NCBI RefSeq assembly: GCF_018137965.1
Contig: NZ_CP073100.1
Location: 1,736,001-1,800,000 of the forward strand
Length of the DNA stretch: 64,000 bases
Direction: 5' to 3'
DNA from: Luteolibacter ambystomatis
Lineage (GTDB): Bacteria; Verrucomicrobiota; Verrucomicrobiia; Verrucomicrobiales; Akkermansiaceae
The notes beneath the pieces were generated by a model. That model saw only the letters and a program-made list of their open reading frames with translations. It searched no databases and had not been told where the DNA came from. Below are positions 8,635 through 17,446 of this stretch, piece after piece (within the stretch, counting starts at the first letter, position 1; each line of letters opens with the position of its first letter). The translations under genes and the position numbers were made by a program.

Positions 8635-10494
8635 TCAGCGCGTGGCGGACCGGTTGAGAAATGGGGGCGATTGTACTATACCGAGGATGAGCGTCTGCAT
8701 TTTCAATCCATCGCCACGGAGCTGCCGGACCAGATCGACCACCACGGGTTCATCATAGTATTCGAGTGGTCGGCCAAGGCCATAGGCGAGCATCTTGCGT
8801 GCGAGATTGCGGAGAAAGAGATCGTTGTCGGAAAGCAGGTAGCTCTTCAGTCCGGCCGGTGAATCAAAGGTCGCACCACCCGGCAGCGTGGACTTCGAGT
8901 CGATCGGCTTGCCGTTCACATCCACCGTGCGCCAACGGCCGAGAAGATCGAAGTTCTCCAGACCGAAACCGAGCGGATCGATCTTCGCATGACAGGCGGC
9001 GCAGGAAGCACGCGAGCGATGCTTCTCCAGCCGCTCCCTCATCGAGACACCATTTTTCGAATGGTCGTCCGGTGGCAGCACGCCCGCATCCGGCGGCGGT
9101 GGTGGCGGCGGTGTGCCCAGCAGCGTATCGAGAATCCATTTCCCGCGCTTCACCGGACTGGTGCGCAGCGGCAGTGAAGTCACGGTCATCACCGAGGCCT
9201 GGCCGATGATACCACCGCGATTCGGATCCGTGAGCGCCACCCGCCGCATGTTCCCGCCCTTCACGTCCGGGATACCATAGTGCTTCGCCAGCTCTTCGTT
9301 GAGGAAGGTGTAGTCGGAGGAAATCAGATCGGTGGCCGGTCGGTTCTCGCGGATGATGTTGGCGACAAACTCGACGGATTCCCGATACATCGATTTCCGC
9401 AGCGACTGCGTGAACTCCGGGAACTTCTTCAAATCCGGCTCGGAGAACTCCAACAGTTCATCATACCCCAGCCACTCGCCGCCGAAGAACCGCGACAACG
9501 ACTCCGCCCGCGGGTCCTGGAGCATCCTCTTCACCTGCTCCGCGAGCACGGCGGGCTGTGCCAGTTTCCCCTCGCCCGCCAGACGGAATAGTTCCGCATC
9601 CGGCATTGAAGCCCACAGGAAATACGACAGCCGCGTCGCAAGTTCATAGCCGCTGACCTGCCATTCCTTTTTGCCCGCCTGATCCTGCTCCACCCGGAAC
9701 AGGAACACCGGATGCATCAGCAACGACTGCAACGGCGCTTTCATTGCCTCTTCAAAAGACATGCCCGCCGCGAGCCGCTTCGAGAAGAGCGCCATCAACG
9801 GTTCCAGTTCCGCAGCCGATGCCGGACGACGGAATGCCAGCGCCGACTGGATCTGAAATACCTCCTTCGCCGCCTGCTGCGGCGGCTTCTCCGGGGACGG
9901 CTTCACCGTCACCATGCGATTGAGCAGTTCCGGCTTCGCATACACGGCATCAATCACCCTTCGCGACGCCGCCAGATACTTCTCCATCAGCGATGGCTGG
10001 ATGAACAGCGCATCACCCACGTTGTCGAATCCCTCACCACCCGCTCCATCCGCAGGAAATTCACTGCCCGCATCGAAGTCCACACCCAGCCAATCCCGCA
10101 CGGTGCGGTTGTATTCGTTGCGGTTCAACCGCCGCACGGTGGGGCGACCCGGATTGCGGGGAAACTTCCCCTCTTCCAGCTTCGCCAGCGTGCCCCGGAT
10201 CTCCGCCACCAGCGCCTTGCGTTCGTCATCGCCGGGGATTTCGTCCGCATCGTCCTCCGGCGGCATCTTCCGGTTCTCCACTTGCTCGGCGATGGTCTTG
10301 AGAAAGCGGTGGTATTTGAAGGCCTCTTCGGTGGACGTGAGCTGGTTCACCTCGATCCCGCCCTTCTGCTTCCGTTCGCCGTGGCACTCGTAGCAATATT
10401 TGGACAACAGCGGCTTCGCGCGATCGGCGAATTCATCCGCCATCGCGATTCCCATGGCCATCACGGCCAAGCCGATTCCATACGTACGCAACAT
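8635..10494 (-). CDS. DUF1592-family multidomain protein with c-type heme motifs
   Basis: A 619-residue secreted protein (signal MLRTYGIGLAVMAMGIAMA). Two CxxCH heme sites are visible: CYECH near residue 34, in the planctomycete cytochrome c domain, and CAACH near residue 497, within the DUF1588 region. The order matches the usual PSCyt1-DUF1587-DUF1595-DUF1592-DUF1588-DUF1585 layout: RPTVRRLNRNEYNRTVRDWL is the DUF1587 start, YELATRLSYFLWASMPD the DUF1592 start, and the C-terminus ends in the DUF1585 segment. A proline run (PPPPPPPD) precedes the second heme site. It heads a two-gene operon with the DUF1552 gene. Function is not established; periplasmic redox chemistry on a substrate is a reasonable inference. 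Confidence 0.9.
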   Translation of the reverse strand: MLRTYGIGLAVMAMGIAMADEFADRAKPLLSKYCYECHGERKQKGGIEVNQLTSTEEAFKYHRFLKTIAEQVENRKMPPEDDADEIPGDDERKALVAEIRGTLAKLEEGKFPRNPGRPTVRRLNRNEYNRTVRDWLGVDFDAGSEFPADGAGGEGFDNVGDALFIQPSLMEKYLAASRRVIDAVYAKPELLNRMVTVKPSPEKPPQQAAKEVFQIQSALAFRRPASAAELEPLMALFSKRLAAGMSFEEAMKAPLQSLLMHPVFLFRVEQDQAGKKEWQVSGYELATRLSYFLWASMPDAELFRLAGEGKLAQPAVLAEQVKRMLQDPRAESLSRFFGGEWLGYDELLEFSEPDLKKFPEFTQSLRKSMYRESVEFVANIIRENRPATDLISSDYTFLNEELAKHYGIPDVKGGNMRRVALTDPNRGGIIGQASVMTVTSLPLRTSPVKRGKWILDTLLGTPPPPPPPDAGVLPPDDHSKNGVSMRERLEKHRSRASCAACHAKIDPLGFGLENFDLLGRWRTVDVNGKPIDSKSTLPGGATFDSPAGLKSYLLSDNDLFLRNLARKMLAYGLGRPLEYYDEPVVVDLVRQLRGDGLKMQTLILGIVQSPPFLNRSATR

Positions 10495-10571
10495 CTCCCG
10501 GTCTGCCGTGGGTAAGCAACCGGCCTGCCGGTTCTTTCACTCCAGCGAAGGAACGTGCGTGATGCCTCACC

Positions 10572-10937
10572 TCAAAACTCCCCCTTGAAGGAGCAACGCG
10601 CGGTCGGCGTCTCGTAGATCACGATTTCCGCCAGTCCCGGAAGATCCGGCTCCAGCTTCTTCCAGAACCATCCGGCCAACCGCTCGATGGTCGGGCTTTC
10701 CAAACCCTCGATGTCATTCAGATAGCCGTGATCCAGCAACTCCATGAGAGGCTTCATGGCTTTTGAAATGTGCTTGTGGTCGTAGACCCAGCCGATCGTT
10801 TCATCCACCTCGCCCTCGATCGAGATTTCCACCTTGAAGCTGTGGCCGTGCATGCGGCGGCACTTGTGGCCCTCCGGCAGACTCGGCAGCGTGTGGGCGG
10901 CTTCGAAACGGAACAGCTTGGTCAAACGGGCGCGCAT
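10572..10937 (-). CDS. queD: 6-carboxytetrahydropterin synthase / PTPS family protein
   Basis: A 121-residue member of the 6-pyruvoyl-tetrahydropterin synthase family, most likely QueD, which makes 6-carboxy-tetrahydropterin from dihydroneopterin triphosphate for queuosine/7-deazaguanine synthesis. Zinc-binding histidines appear in FEAAH and MHGHS, with the catalytic cysteine just before (KCRRMHGHS). LDHGYLND and PTIERLA are further family landmarks, and the Glu near the C-terminus lies in YETP. ATG 10937 (MRARLTKLF) was chosen because the fold begins there. No other queuosine gene is present, so the exact pterin substrate is inferred. Confidence 0.88.
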   Translation of the reverse strand: MRARLTKLFRFEAAHTLPSLPEGHKCRRMHGHSFKVEISIEGEVDETIGWVYDHKHISKAMKPLMELLDHGYLNDIEGLESPTIERLAGWFWKKLEPDLPGLAEIVIYETPTARCSFKGEF

Positions 10938-11082
10938 CGGGAGCCATCCTAGCGTGCCGCGCCCCCCTTCCAAGCGCCAATCCCGGGCTGCTCGCGCGCT
11001 GCTGGCGAAATAGGATCCATTTCTGCGAAGGAATCAGTTACACCCCGGGCGCTTCGTGACATTTTGTCAAAAAGCCTCCTTG

Positions 11083-12216
11083 ATGCACCCTGAAGATCCA
11101 CAAGAAGCCCCCGACTTCGAACCGGTCGAGCCGCCGCCAAATTCCGTCTGGCGGAAGCTCGGAGGAGGATCGCTTTCCATTTCCATCGTCGTCCACGCCA
11201 TCTTGCTCTCCATCGGCGTGGTGTGGATCTTCCAAGTCGTTCCCGAGAAACCACCCGCTGACATCGATTTCATCCCACGGGGCGGCGGAGGTGGCACTCC
11301 CGGTGTGAAAAGTGAGATCGCCCAACACAAGCGCGCCACGATGATGTCCGCTACTCCCCTGCGGATGGCTGCCAAAGGCGCGTCCAGCAGCTTCGTACTG
11401 CCGGAAATCGATCCGGCTTCTTCGATGGCCTCGGTGGGTTCCCTCACGCCGGGAGGCCTTTCCGGAGGGATCGGCGGCAGCGGTTCCGGAGGCGGCCGGG
11501 GTGATGGACATGGCCGCGGCATGGGATCGGGCAATGGAATGGGCGCGGGAATCGGCATGGCTCCTCCCGCGGCCCTGTTTTTCAACCAGAAGGTAGAGGC
11601 CCAGCGCGTCGCCTATGTGATCGACTACTCGGCCTCCATGACCGGCAAGCGTGAGAAACTCATGCGCAAGGAGCTTGCCGCATCAGTCAGCGGACTCTCG
11701 CCGCTGTCGAAGTTCCAACTCATCTTTTTCTCAGGTCCCGCCTGGGTGGCCGGGGATGCCGTCGTAGGCGACAACCAGAGTGGCAAGGTCGAGGTCCAGT
11801 CTCCAAAGGGCGAAAAGTTCAAGTGGGAGGCGGAGAAAAGCTGGACCGGTGAATGGAAAACCCTCGGCCGACGCCAGCGCCCGGAATGGGCGGATGCCAC
11901 CAATGAAATGAAAGAAACGGCGGCCCGCCGCATCCAGGAAACCAAGCTCAGCTACGGCACCTGTTGGGCGCCTTCATTGGAAATGGCGCTGGCGATGGAG
12001 CCGCCTCCGGACGTGATCTTCTTCATGACGGACGGTGTGGCGGAAAACACCGAGATGCGGACGATCATCGCCAAGGCCAAGACCAAGGGCACCGTGATCA
12101 ATACCATCGCCATGATGGAACCGGCTGCGGGCGAGGATATGAAGAAGCTCGCCCACGGCACCGGCGGAAAATTCACCATCGTTGAAGAGAATGGTCAGGC
12201 GAAAGTGGAACCATAG
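11083..12216 (+). CDS. VWA protein 1 with TonB-like membrane anchor
   Basis: A 377-residue protein, first of three tandem paralogues. A short cytoplasmic segment (WRKLGGGS) leads into one membrane helix, LSISIVVHAILLSIGVVWIF (31-50). That helix carries S34-x3-H38, the same SxxxH spacing TonB uses to work with ExbB/ExbD. After it come ADIDFIPRGGGGG, a low-complexity linker with a strongly glycine-rich part (124-160) and a VWA domain from about 170. The metal site looks complete: DYSAS (181-185), T293 in YGTCW and D317 in FMTDGV. It should sit in the inner membrane with the VWA domain in the periplasm. Start ATG 11083; GTG 11056 is possible. Its VWA half differs clearly from the next two. Function unknown. 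Confidence 0.82.
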   Translation: MHPEDPQEAPDFEPVEPPPNSVWRKLGGGSLSISIVVHAILLSIGVVWIFQVVPEKPPADIDFIPRGGGGGTPGVKSEIAQHKRATMMSATPLRMAAKGASSSFVLPEIDPASSMASVGSLTPGGLSGGIGGSGSGGGRGDGHGRGMGSGNGMGAGIGMAPPAALFFNQKVEAQRVAYVIDYSASMTGKREKLMRKELAASVSGLSPLSKFQLIFFSGPAWVAGDAVVGDNQSGKVEVQSPKGEKFKWEAEKSWTGEWKTLGRRQRPEWADATNEMKETAARRIQETKLSYGTCWAPSLEMALAMEPPPDVIFFMTDGVAENTEMRTIIAKAKTKGTVINTIAMMEPAAGEDMKKLAHGTGGKFTIVEENGQAKVEP

Positions 12217-12289
12217 TTCCGGCCCCATCCCGAAATTACGACATCCCGCACTTTGCATGTAACAAACCGGACCCTCCCGGTAATACGGA

Positions 12290-13417
12290 ATGAAACCCGT
12301 CTTTGTTCGCATGCAGTCTCCTTCCGACGATCCGTTACCCGAATTTACCCCCTCTCCCGCTCCCGCCCGCCAGTCCGTATGGAAAAAACTCGGCGGCGGC
12401 TCTCTCTCGATCTCGATCATCGTTCACGCGATCCTGCTTTCCATCGGCGTGATCTGGATCTTCCAGGTGATGCCGGCCCAAAAGGCTGCGGACATCGATT
12501 TTCTTCCAAAAGGCGGTGGTGGCGGTTCTCCGGGGGTGAAAGAAGTCAGCAACCGCAAGCAGCGCGCCACCATGACAGCGGCGAACATGCCCCGCATGGC
12601 GGCCAAGGGAGCCTCAAGCAGTTTCGTCCTTCCGGAGCCCGAGGCCACGTCCGCCATGACCTCGCTGGGCGCGCTCTCGTCCGGCAGTCTTTCCGGAGGG
12701 CTCGGCGGCTCCGGTTCCGGCGGCGGCCGGGGCGATGGGAATGGCACGGGTTTCGGCAGTGGCAGTGGCGCGGGTCTCGGTGGCGGCGCGGGAGGGATGA
12801 AGCCCTTCGCCGGAGTCATGTTCGGCAATCCGGTGAAAGCCCGCACCATCGGCGTGGTATTGGATGTTTCCGGTTCCATGACCCCACATCTGTCGAAAGT
12901 CATCAAGGAACTCGACCGTGTGGCGGAGGGCAGCCCGCTGATTCTCCACGTCGGCTGTGGAATCGGCCCCGGCCGGCCGGAAGGCCGCAGCTATTCGACC
13001 ACGGACATCGAGCAGAAGCGCTTCGAACGCTATTGGCGACTGAACCACAACGGCAAGAACATCACCATCTCCAAGGGCAGTTCGAAGGAAAAAATCGACT
13101 TCTCCACCCCGATTCCCGAAGAACCTCTTTTCCGCCAGCTCGCCACCCGTGGCAATACCTACTATGTGGAGTTCGACGGGGTGCAATACACATCGAGCGC
13201 ACTCCTGGCGAAGGAACTGAAGGACGTGGAAGCCGTCTATTGGTTCGCGGACTTCCAGGACAAGATCGACGAAAAGGAAGCGGAAGACGTGGCCCGCCGG
13301 TTGAAGGCGAAGAAACAGAAGCTCTATATCCACGCTTCGGTGGAGGGGAAATACTTCTCCCAAGCTCGGGATCTGCTGGTGAATCCCACCGGCGGGGCTG
13401 TGATCTCGACCAAATAA
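12290..13417 (+). CDS. VWA protein 2 with TonB-like membrane anchor
   Basis: A 375-residue paralogue of the preceding gene, 73 bases downstream. The anchor is LSISIIVHAILLSIGVIWIF with S42-x3-H46, followed by ADIDFLPKGGGGGSPGVK and a glycine-rich linker to about residue 168. The VWA domain has DVSGS (192-196), a candidate Thr near 301 and D321 in YWFADFQD, so metal binding is likely. Between about residues 147 and 196 its protein sequence is identical to VWA protein 3, while the DNA differs at many third positions. It likely forms part of an inner-membrane assembly with its neighbours. ATG 12290 was chosen; ATG 12311 is an alternative. No enzyme motif is visible. Confidence 0.82.
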   Translation: MKPVFVRMQSPSDDPLPEFTPSPAPARQSVWKKLGGGSLSISIIVHAILLSIGVIWIFQVMPAQKAADIDFLPKGGGGGSPGVKEVSNRKQRATMTAANMPRMAAKGASSSFVLPEPEATSAMTSLGALSSGSLSGGLGGSGSGGGRGDGNGTGFGSGSGAGLGGGAGGMKPFAGVMFGNPVKARTIGVVLDVSGSMTPHLSKVIKELDRVAEGSPLILHVGCGIGPGRPEGRSYSTTDIEQKRFERYWRLNHNGKNITISKGSSKEKIDFSTPIPEEPLFRQLATRGNTYYVEFDGVQYTSSALLAKELKDVEAVYWFADFQDKIDEKEAEDVARRLKAKKQKLYIHASVEGKYFSQARDLLVNPTGGAVISTK

Positions 13418-13529
13418 GCCGCCGGGCAGCACGTGACCCGCTTGTTGCGGAATAGCCAGAACGATTGGGGATTTTGCTCGTCACACGCAGCCCACAACGT
13501 CGCATGGTGAGGAGAACCCATTCTCGTCC

Positions 13530-14651
13530 ATGCATACCCTCGATGTCCCTGCTGTTTCCGCAGATAGCCCCTCGCCATTACCCGCTCCGACTCCGGCCGC
13601 GCGCCAATCGTTCTGGAAGAAGCTCGGAGGCGGGTCGCTTTCCATTTCCATCGTCGTCCATGCGATCCTCCTTTCCATCGGTGTCATCTGGATCTTCCAG
13701 GTGATGCCGGAGCAAAAGCCTGCGGACATCGATTTTCTGCCGAAAGGTGGTGGCGGCGGTTCTCCCGGAGTCAAGGAGATCAGCAACCGCAAGCAGCGTG
13801 CCACCATGACCCCCGCCAACGCCCCGCGAATGGCGGCAAAGGGAGCATCCAGCGGTTTCGTCCTGCCGGAACCGGAGCCTGCGTCCGCCATGACTTCGCT
13901 CGGCTCGCTTTCCTCCAGGTCTCTGTCCGGAGGATTGGGTGGCAGCGGTTCCGGAGGTGGCCGGGGTGATGGAAATGGCACGGGCTTCGGCAGCGGCAGT
14001 GGCGCGGGTCTCGGTGGCGGTGCTGGAGGCATGAAGCCCTTTGCCGGAGTCATGTTCGGCAACCCGGTGAAAGCCCGTACCATTGGCGTGGTGCTGGACG
14101 TTTCCGGCTCCATGAGCTCCCACCTCCCGAAGGTCATCAAGGAACTCGACCGGGTGGCGGAAGGCAGCCCGTTGGTACTCTACGTCGGCTGCGGCATCGG
14201 GCCGGGCCGGGCGGTCACCCGCACCTACTCCACCATGGATATCGAGGAAAAACGGTTCGAACGCTTCTGGCGGCTCAACCGCAATGGCAAGTATATGACA
14301 TTGGAACAGGGCAGTGCCAAGGAGAAGGTGGACTTCACCACACCGCTCCCAAATGAATCGCTCTTCCGGCAGTTGGCAGCCCGGGGAAACACGTCCTATG
14401 TGGACTACCAAGGCGACGAGTTTGCTTGGACCGCTCTCCTTGCAAAAGAACTTCGCGACGTGGAGGCAGTCTATTGGTTCGCCGATTTCCAGGATCCGGT
14501 GGACGAGAAGGAGGCCAAAGACGTCATGTACCGCCTGAAGGCCAAGCGCCAGAAACTCTACATCCACGCCTCCGTGGAGGGGAAATATTTCACCCAGGTC
14601 CGCGATCTGATCGTCACCCCCACCGGTGGTGCCGTGATCTCCACAAAATGA
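13530..14651 (+). CDS. VWA protein 3 with TonB-like membrane anchor
   Basis: A 373-residue paralogue, 112 bases after VWA protein 2. The anchor helix is LSISIVVHAILLSIGVIWIF with S40-x3-H44, followed by ADIDFLPKGGGGGSPGVK, a glycine-rich linker and a VWA domain with DVSGS (190-194) and a late Asp in YWFADFQD. It ends with the same PTGGAVISTK as VWA protein 2. A purine-rich AGGAG lies about 17 bases before ATG 13530. The three genes share one orientation and could be transcribed together, though gaps of 70-110 bases leave room for separate promoters. No ExbB/ExbD genes occur in the window. Function unknown. Confidence 0.82.
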   Translation: MHTLDVPAVSADSPSPLPAPTPAARQSFWKKLGGGSLSISIVVHAILLSIGVIWIFQVMPEQKPADIDFLPKGGGGGSPGVKEISNRKQRATMTPANAPRMAAKGASSGFVLPEPEPASAMTSLGSLSSRSLSGGLGGSGSGGGRGDGNGTGFGSGSGAGLGGGAGGMKPFAGVMFGNPVKARTIGVVLDVSGSMSSHLPKVIKELDRVAEGSPLVLYVGCGIGPGRAVTRTYSTMDIEEKRFERFWRLNRNGKYMTLEQGSAKEKVDFTTPLPNESLFRQLAARGNTSYVDYQGDEFAWTALLAKELRDVEAVYWFADFQDPVDEKEAKDVMYRLKAKRQKLYIHASVEGKYFTQVRDLIVTPTGGAVISTK

Positions 14652-14759
14652 GCGCCTTGCCGCGCCTCGGAGACCCATATACAGCGCGTTGCACGCGAAT
14701 TGCCGCATTCTCTTGCATCGTCCGGGCGCGGTACCTACTTTCCGCGCGCCGCGCACGAC

Positions 14760-15899
14760 ATGAAAGCCATTCTTGCTCTTGAAGACGGCCGGACCTTCGA
14801 AGGGGAAGCCTTCGGAGCCACCGGCACCACCACCGGGGAGATTTGTTTCAACACCTCGATGACTGGCTATCAGGAGGTTGTCACGGACCCCTCCTATCGT
14901 GGCCAGATCGTGGCGATGACCTACCCGCAGATCGGGAACTACGGCATCACCACCGAGGACAACGAGTCCGCCCAGCCGCACGTCCGCGGATTCGTCATCG
15001 GCGAGCTCTGCAACGTGCCCTCCAACTGGCGCTCGACCCAAAATCTCGACACCTATTTCAAGGAGCACGGCATCCTCGGCATCGAGGACATCGACACCCG
15101 GTCCCTGACCAAGCACCTGCGCTCGCTGGGTGCCATGCGCGCCTGCCTCACCACCGAGCTGGATGCCGCCGCTGCCATCGAAGCCGCGAAGAACTCTCCC
15201 TCCATGGAAGGCTCCGACTTCGTGAAGGAAGTCTCCACCGAGAAGGACTACGCCTGGGACCAGGAATCCCGCAACTGGATCATCCCGAACGCCTCCACCG
15301 GCGAGCCCGGTCCGTATCAGGAACTGCCACCGGCCCGCCACCGCATCGTGGCCTATGACTTCGGCATCAAGTACAACATCCTCCGCCGCCTGCGCCAGGC
15401 TGGCTTCGAGGTGGATGTGGTGAACTCCCGCGCCACCGCCGAGGAAGTGCTCGCCAAGAATCCGGACGGCATCTTCCTCTCGAACGGTCCCGGAGATCCG
15501 GCCGCGCTCGATTACATCCATGAGGAACTCAAGAAGCTCATCGGCAAGAAGCCGATCTTCGGCATCTGCCTCGGCAACCAGCTCCTCGCCCACGCCTTCG
15601 GCGGCACCACCTTCAAGCTGAAGTTCGGCCACCGCGGCGGCAACCAGCCGGTGAAGGACCTCCGCACCGGCAAGGTGACCATTACCTCGCAGAATCACGG
15701 CTTCGCCGTCGATCCGGACTCGCTGCCGGACAATGTCGAGGTGACCCACATCAATCTCAACGACGGCACCGTCGAGGGCATGCGCCACAAGGAGCATCCC
15801 GTCTTCTCCGTCCAGTATCATCCGGAAGCCGCCCCCGGCCCGAACGACGCCACCTACTTCTTCGAGGAGTTCGCGGCGATGATTGATGCAACCAAGTAA
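14760..15899 (+). CDS. carA: Carbamoyl-phosphate synthase small subunit
   Basis: The glutaminase subunit that hydrolyses glutamine and channels ammonia to CarB for arginine and pyrimidine synthesis. 379 residues (E. coli 382). The N-terminal CPSase domain shows GEICFNTSMTGYQEVVTDPS. The class I amidotransferase domain has the nucleophile Cys in GICLGNQLLAHAFGG and the His in QYHPEAAPGP. ATG 14760 (MKAILALEDG) is the standard start. carB is not adjacent and is not in this window. purA follows 85 bases later with the same orientation, but the gap holds a repeat-like sequence, so co-transcription is uncertain. Confidence 0.97.
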   Translation: MKAILALEDGRTFEGEAFGATGTTTGEICFNTSMTGYQEVVTDPSYRGQIVAMTYPQIGNYGITTEDNESAQPHVRGFVIGELCNVPSNWRSTQNLDTYFKEHGILGIEDIDTRSLTKHLRSLGAMRACLTTELDAAAAIEAAKNSPSMEGSDFVKEVSTEKDYAWDQESRNWIIPNASTGEPGPYQELPPARHRIVAYDFGIKYNILRRLRQAGFEVDVVNSRATAEEVLAKNPDGIFLSNGPGDPAALDYIHEELKKLIGKKPIFGICLGNQLLAHAFGGTTFKLKFGHRGGNQPVKDLRTGKVTITSQNHGFAVDPDSLPDNVEVTHINLNDGTVEGMRHKEHPVFSVQYHPEAAPGPNDATYFFEEFAAMIDATK

Positions 15900-15938
15900 A
15901 GAAACCGCGGCTGGGTGCGGATCTTCCCTTCATGGGTG

Positions 15939-15980
15939 ATCCGTGGCCATTCGCCTCACTTCGCGTTCATTCGCGGTTAG
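15939..15980. repeat. Short degenerate repeat between carA and purA
   Basis: The segment contains three near-direct copies of a TTCGC(G) unit (CATTCGCC, ACTTCGCG, CATTCGCG) just before purA. The wording looks like dispersed intergenic sequence I associate with Planctomycetes and Verrucomicrobia, but copy number cannot be judged here. Confidence 0.35.
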
Positions 15981-15984
15981 AAAC

Positions 15985-17253
15985 ATGAACACAATCGTCA
16001 CAGGTCTCCAATGGGGAGACGAAGGCAAGGGCAAGATCGTTGACTATCTCACCGAGGAGGCCGATGTGGTCGTCCGCGGCCAAGGCGGCAACAACGCCGG
16101 CCATACGGTCATCGCCAAGGGGACGAAGTACATTCTCAACCTGCTGCCCTCCGGCATCCTGTGGGATGACAAGCTCAACGTGATCGGCAACGGCGTGGTC
16201 GTCGATCCCGTCGGCCTCGTCGCCGAGATCGGCCGCATCGAAGCGCAGGGCGTTTCGATCACTCCGGACAAGCTCCTCATTTCCGACCGCGCCCATGTCG
16301 TGCTCCCCTTCCACAAGGAACTCGATGCCGCCCGCGAACTCGCGCTCGGCGACCAGAAGATCGGCACCACCAAGCGCGGCATCGGTCCGACCTATGCGGA
16401 CAAGATCAACCGCTGTGGCCTCCGCATGGCGGACCTCCTCAACAAGGAGTTCACCACCGCGCAGATCGCCCGCCGCCTCGTCGACGCCAATGAAGTGCTC
16501 GCGAAGCACGATCTGCCGACCTTCACCGCCGAGCAGGTGATCGCCGAGGTTTACGAAGCCTTCGAGCGCCTCCGCCCGCACGTCACCAACACCATCCCGG
16601 CCCTTCACAAGGCCTGGAAGGATGACAAGGTCCTCCTCTTCGAGGGTGCTCAGGGCACCTTGCTCGACATCGACTTCGGTACCTATCCGTTCGTCACTTC
16701 TTCGAACACCACCGCCGGCGGCTCCTGCACCGGCACCGGCATGCCGCCGACCGCCATCGACCGCGTGATCGGCGTGTGCAAAGCCTACACCACCCGCGTC
16801 GGCTCCGGTCCCTTCCCGACCGGTGATGAAGGACTGTCCCAGTATCTCCACGATCTCGGCCGTGAGTTCGGTGCCGTCACCGGCCGCCCGCGCGGCTGCG
16901 GCTGGCTCGATACCGTGCTGCTCCGCTTCGCCTGCATGGTCAATGGCGTGACGGACCTCGCGGTGACAAACGTCGATGGACTGGACGCTTACGACACCCT
17001 CCAGATCTGCACCCACTACGATGTGGATGGCGAGCGCCACGATCTGCCGCCCGCCTGCCGCGCCGCTTGGGACAAGGCCGTGCCCGTCTATGAAACCCTG
17101 CCGGGTTGGAAGACGGACACCACCGGCTGCACCGAATACGACCAGCTTCCGGACAACGCGAAAGCCTACCTCAAGCGCTTCGCCGAACTCTGCGGCGCTC
17201 CAGTCAGCTTCGTGGGTGTCGGCCCCGACCGGGACCAGACCCTGGTGGCCTGA
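15985..17253 (+). CDS. purA: Adenylosuccinate synthetase
   Basis: Joins IMP and aspartate with GTP to form adenylosuccinate, the first step from IMP to AMP. 422 residues, close to the usual 430. Diagnostic motifs are GLQWGDEGKGK at the N-terminus, RGQGGNNAGHTV with the catalytic His, GTTKRGIGPTYADK, FEGAQGTLLDIDFGTYPFVT, SSNTTAGG and VTGRPRGCGWLD. ATG 15985 (MNTIVTGLQW) is the usual start, since the catalytic Asp in GDEGKGK sits about twelve residues in. A hairpin followed by T residues ends the unit at about 17305. Confidence 0.98.
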   Translation: MNTIVTGLQWGDEGKGKIVDYLTEEADVVVRGQGGNNAGHTVIAKGTKYILNLLPSGILWDDKLNVIGNGVVVDPVGLVAEIGRIEAQGVSITPDKLLISDRAHVVLPFHKELDAARELALGDQKIGTTKRGIGPTYADKINRCGLRMADLLNKEFTTAQIARRLVDANEVLAKHDLPTFTAEQVIAEVYEAFERLRPHVTNTIPALHKAWKDDKVLLFEGAQGTLLDIDFGTYPFVTSSNTTAGGSCTGTGMPPTAIDRVIGVCKAYTTRVGSGPFPTGDEGLSQYLHDLGREFGAVTGRPRGCGWLDTVLLRFACMVNGVTDLAVTNVDGLDAYDTLQICTHYDVDGERHDLPPACRAAWDKAVPVYETLPGWKTDTTGCTEYDQLPDNAKAYLKRFAELCGAPVSFVGVGPDRDQTLVA

Positions 17254-17272
17254 GATCAACCGATTCCCGAGA

Positions 17273-17305
17273 GGGGGAAGTTCCGCGCGGACTTCCTCCT
17301 TTTTC
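17273..17305 (+). terminator. Intrinsic terminator after purA
   Basis: GGAAGT and ACTTCC flank a GC-rich loop region (TCCGCGCGG), followed by TCC and five T residues, about 20 bases after the purA stop. The hairpin plus T-run indicates a rho-independent terminator. Confidence 0.7.
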
Positions 17306-17446
17306 GTGTCCGCTCCGCGTGGCTGGGATTTCACCGGAATTTCATCCTTCTCCCGTCCCTTTCCAGCTATCCTGTCATTCGTGCCTGCTTCCGAAAGTTC
17401 CACTGTGCAATCCGCCTCTTCCATGGTTCAACCGGGCCGCGCTCCC

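Noticed and set aside
13578-15821. Very long open frame on the minus strand across VWA protein 3 and carA (747 codons)
   Set aside because: It is antisense to two clear genes, has no recognisable domain, and long antisense frames are expected at this GC content and codon bias.
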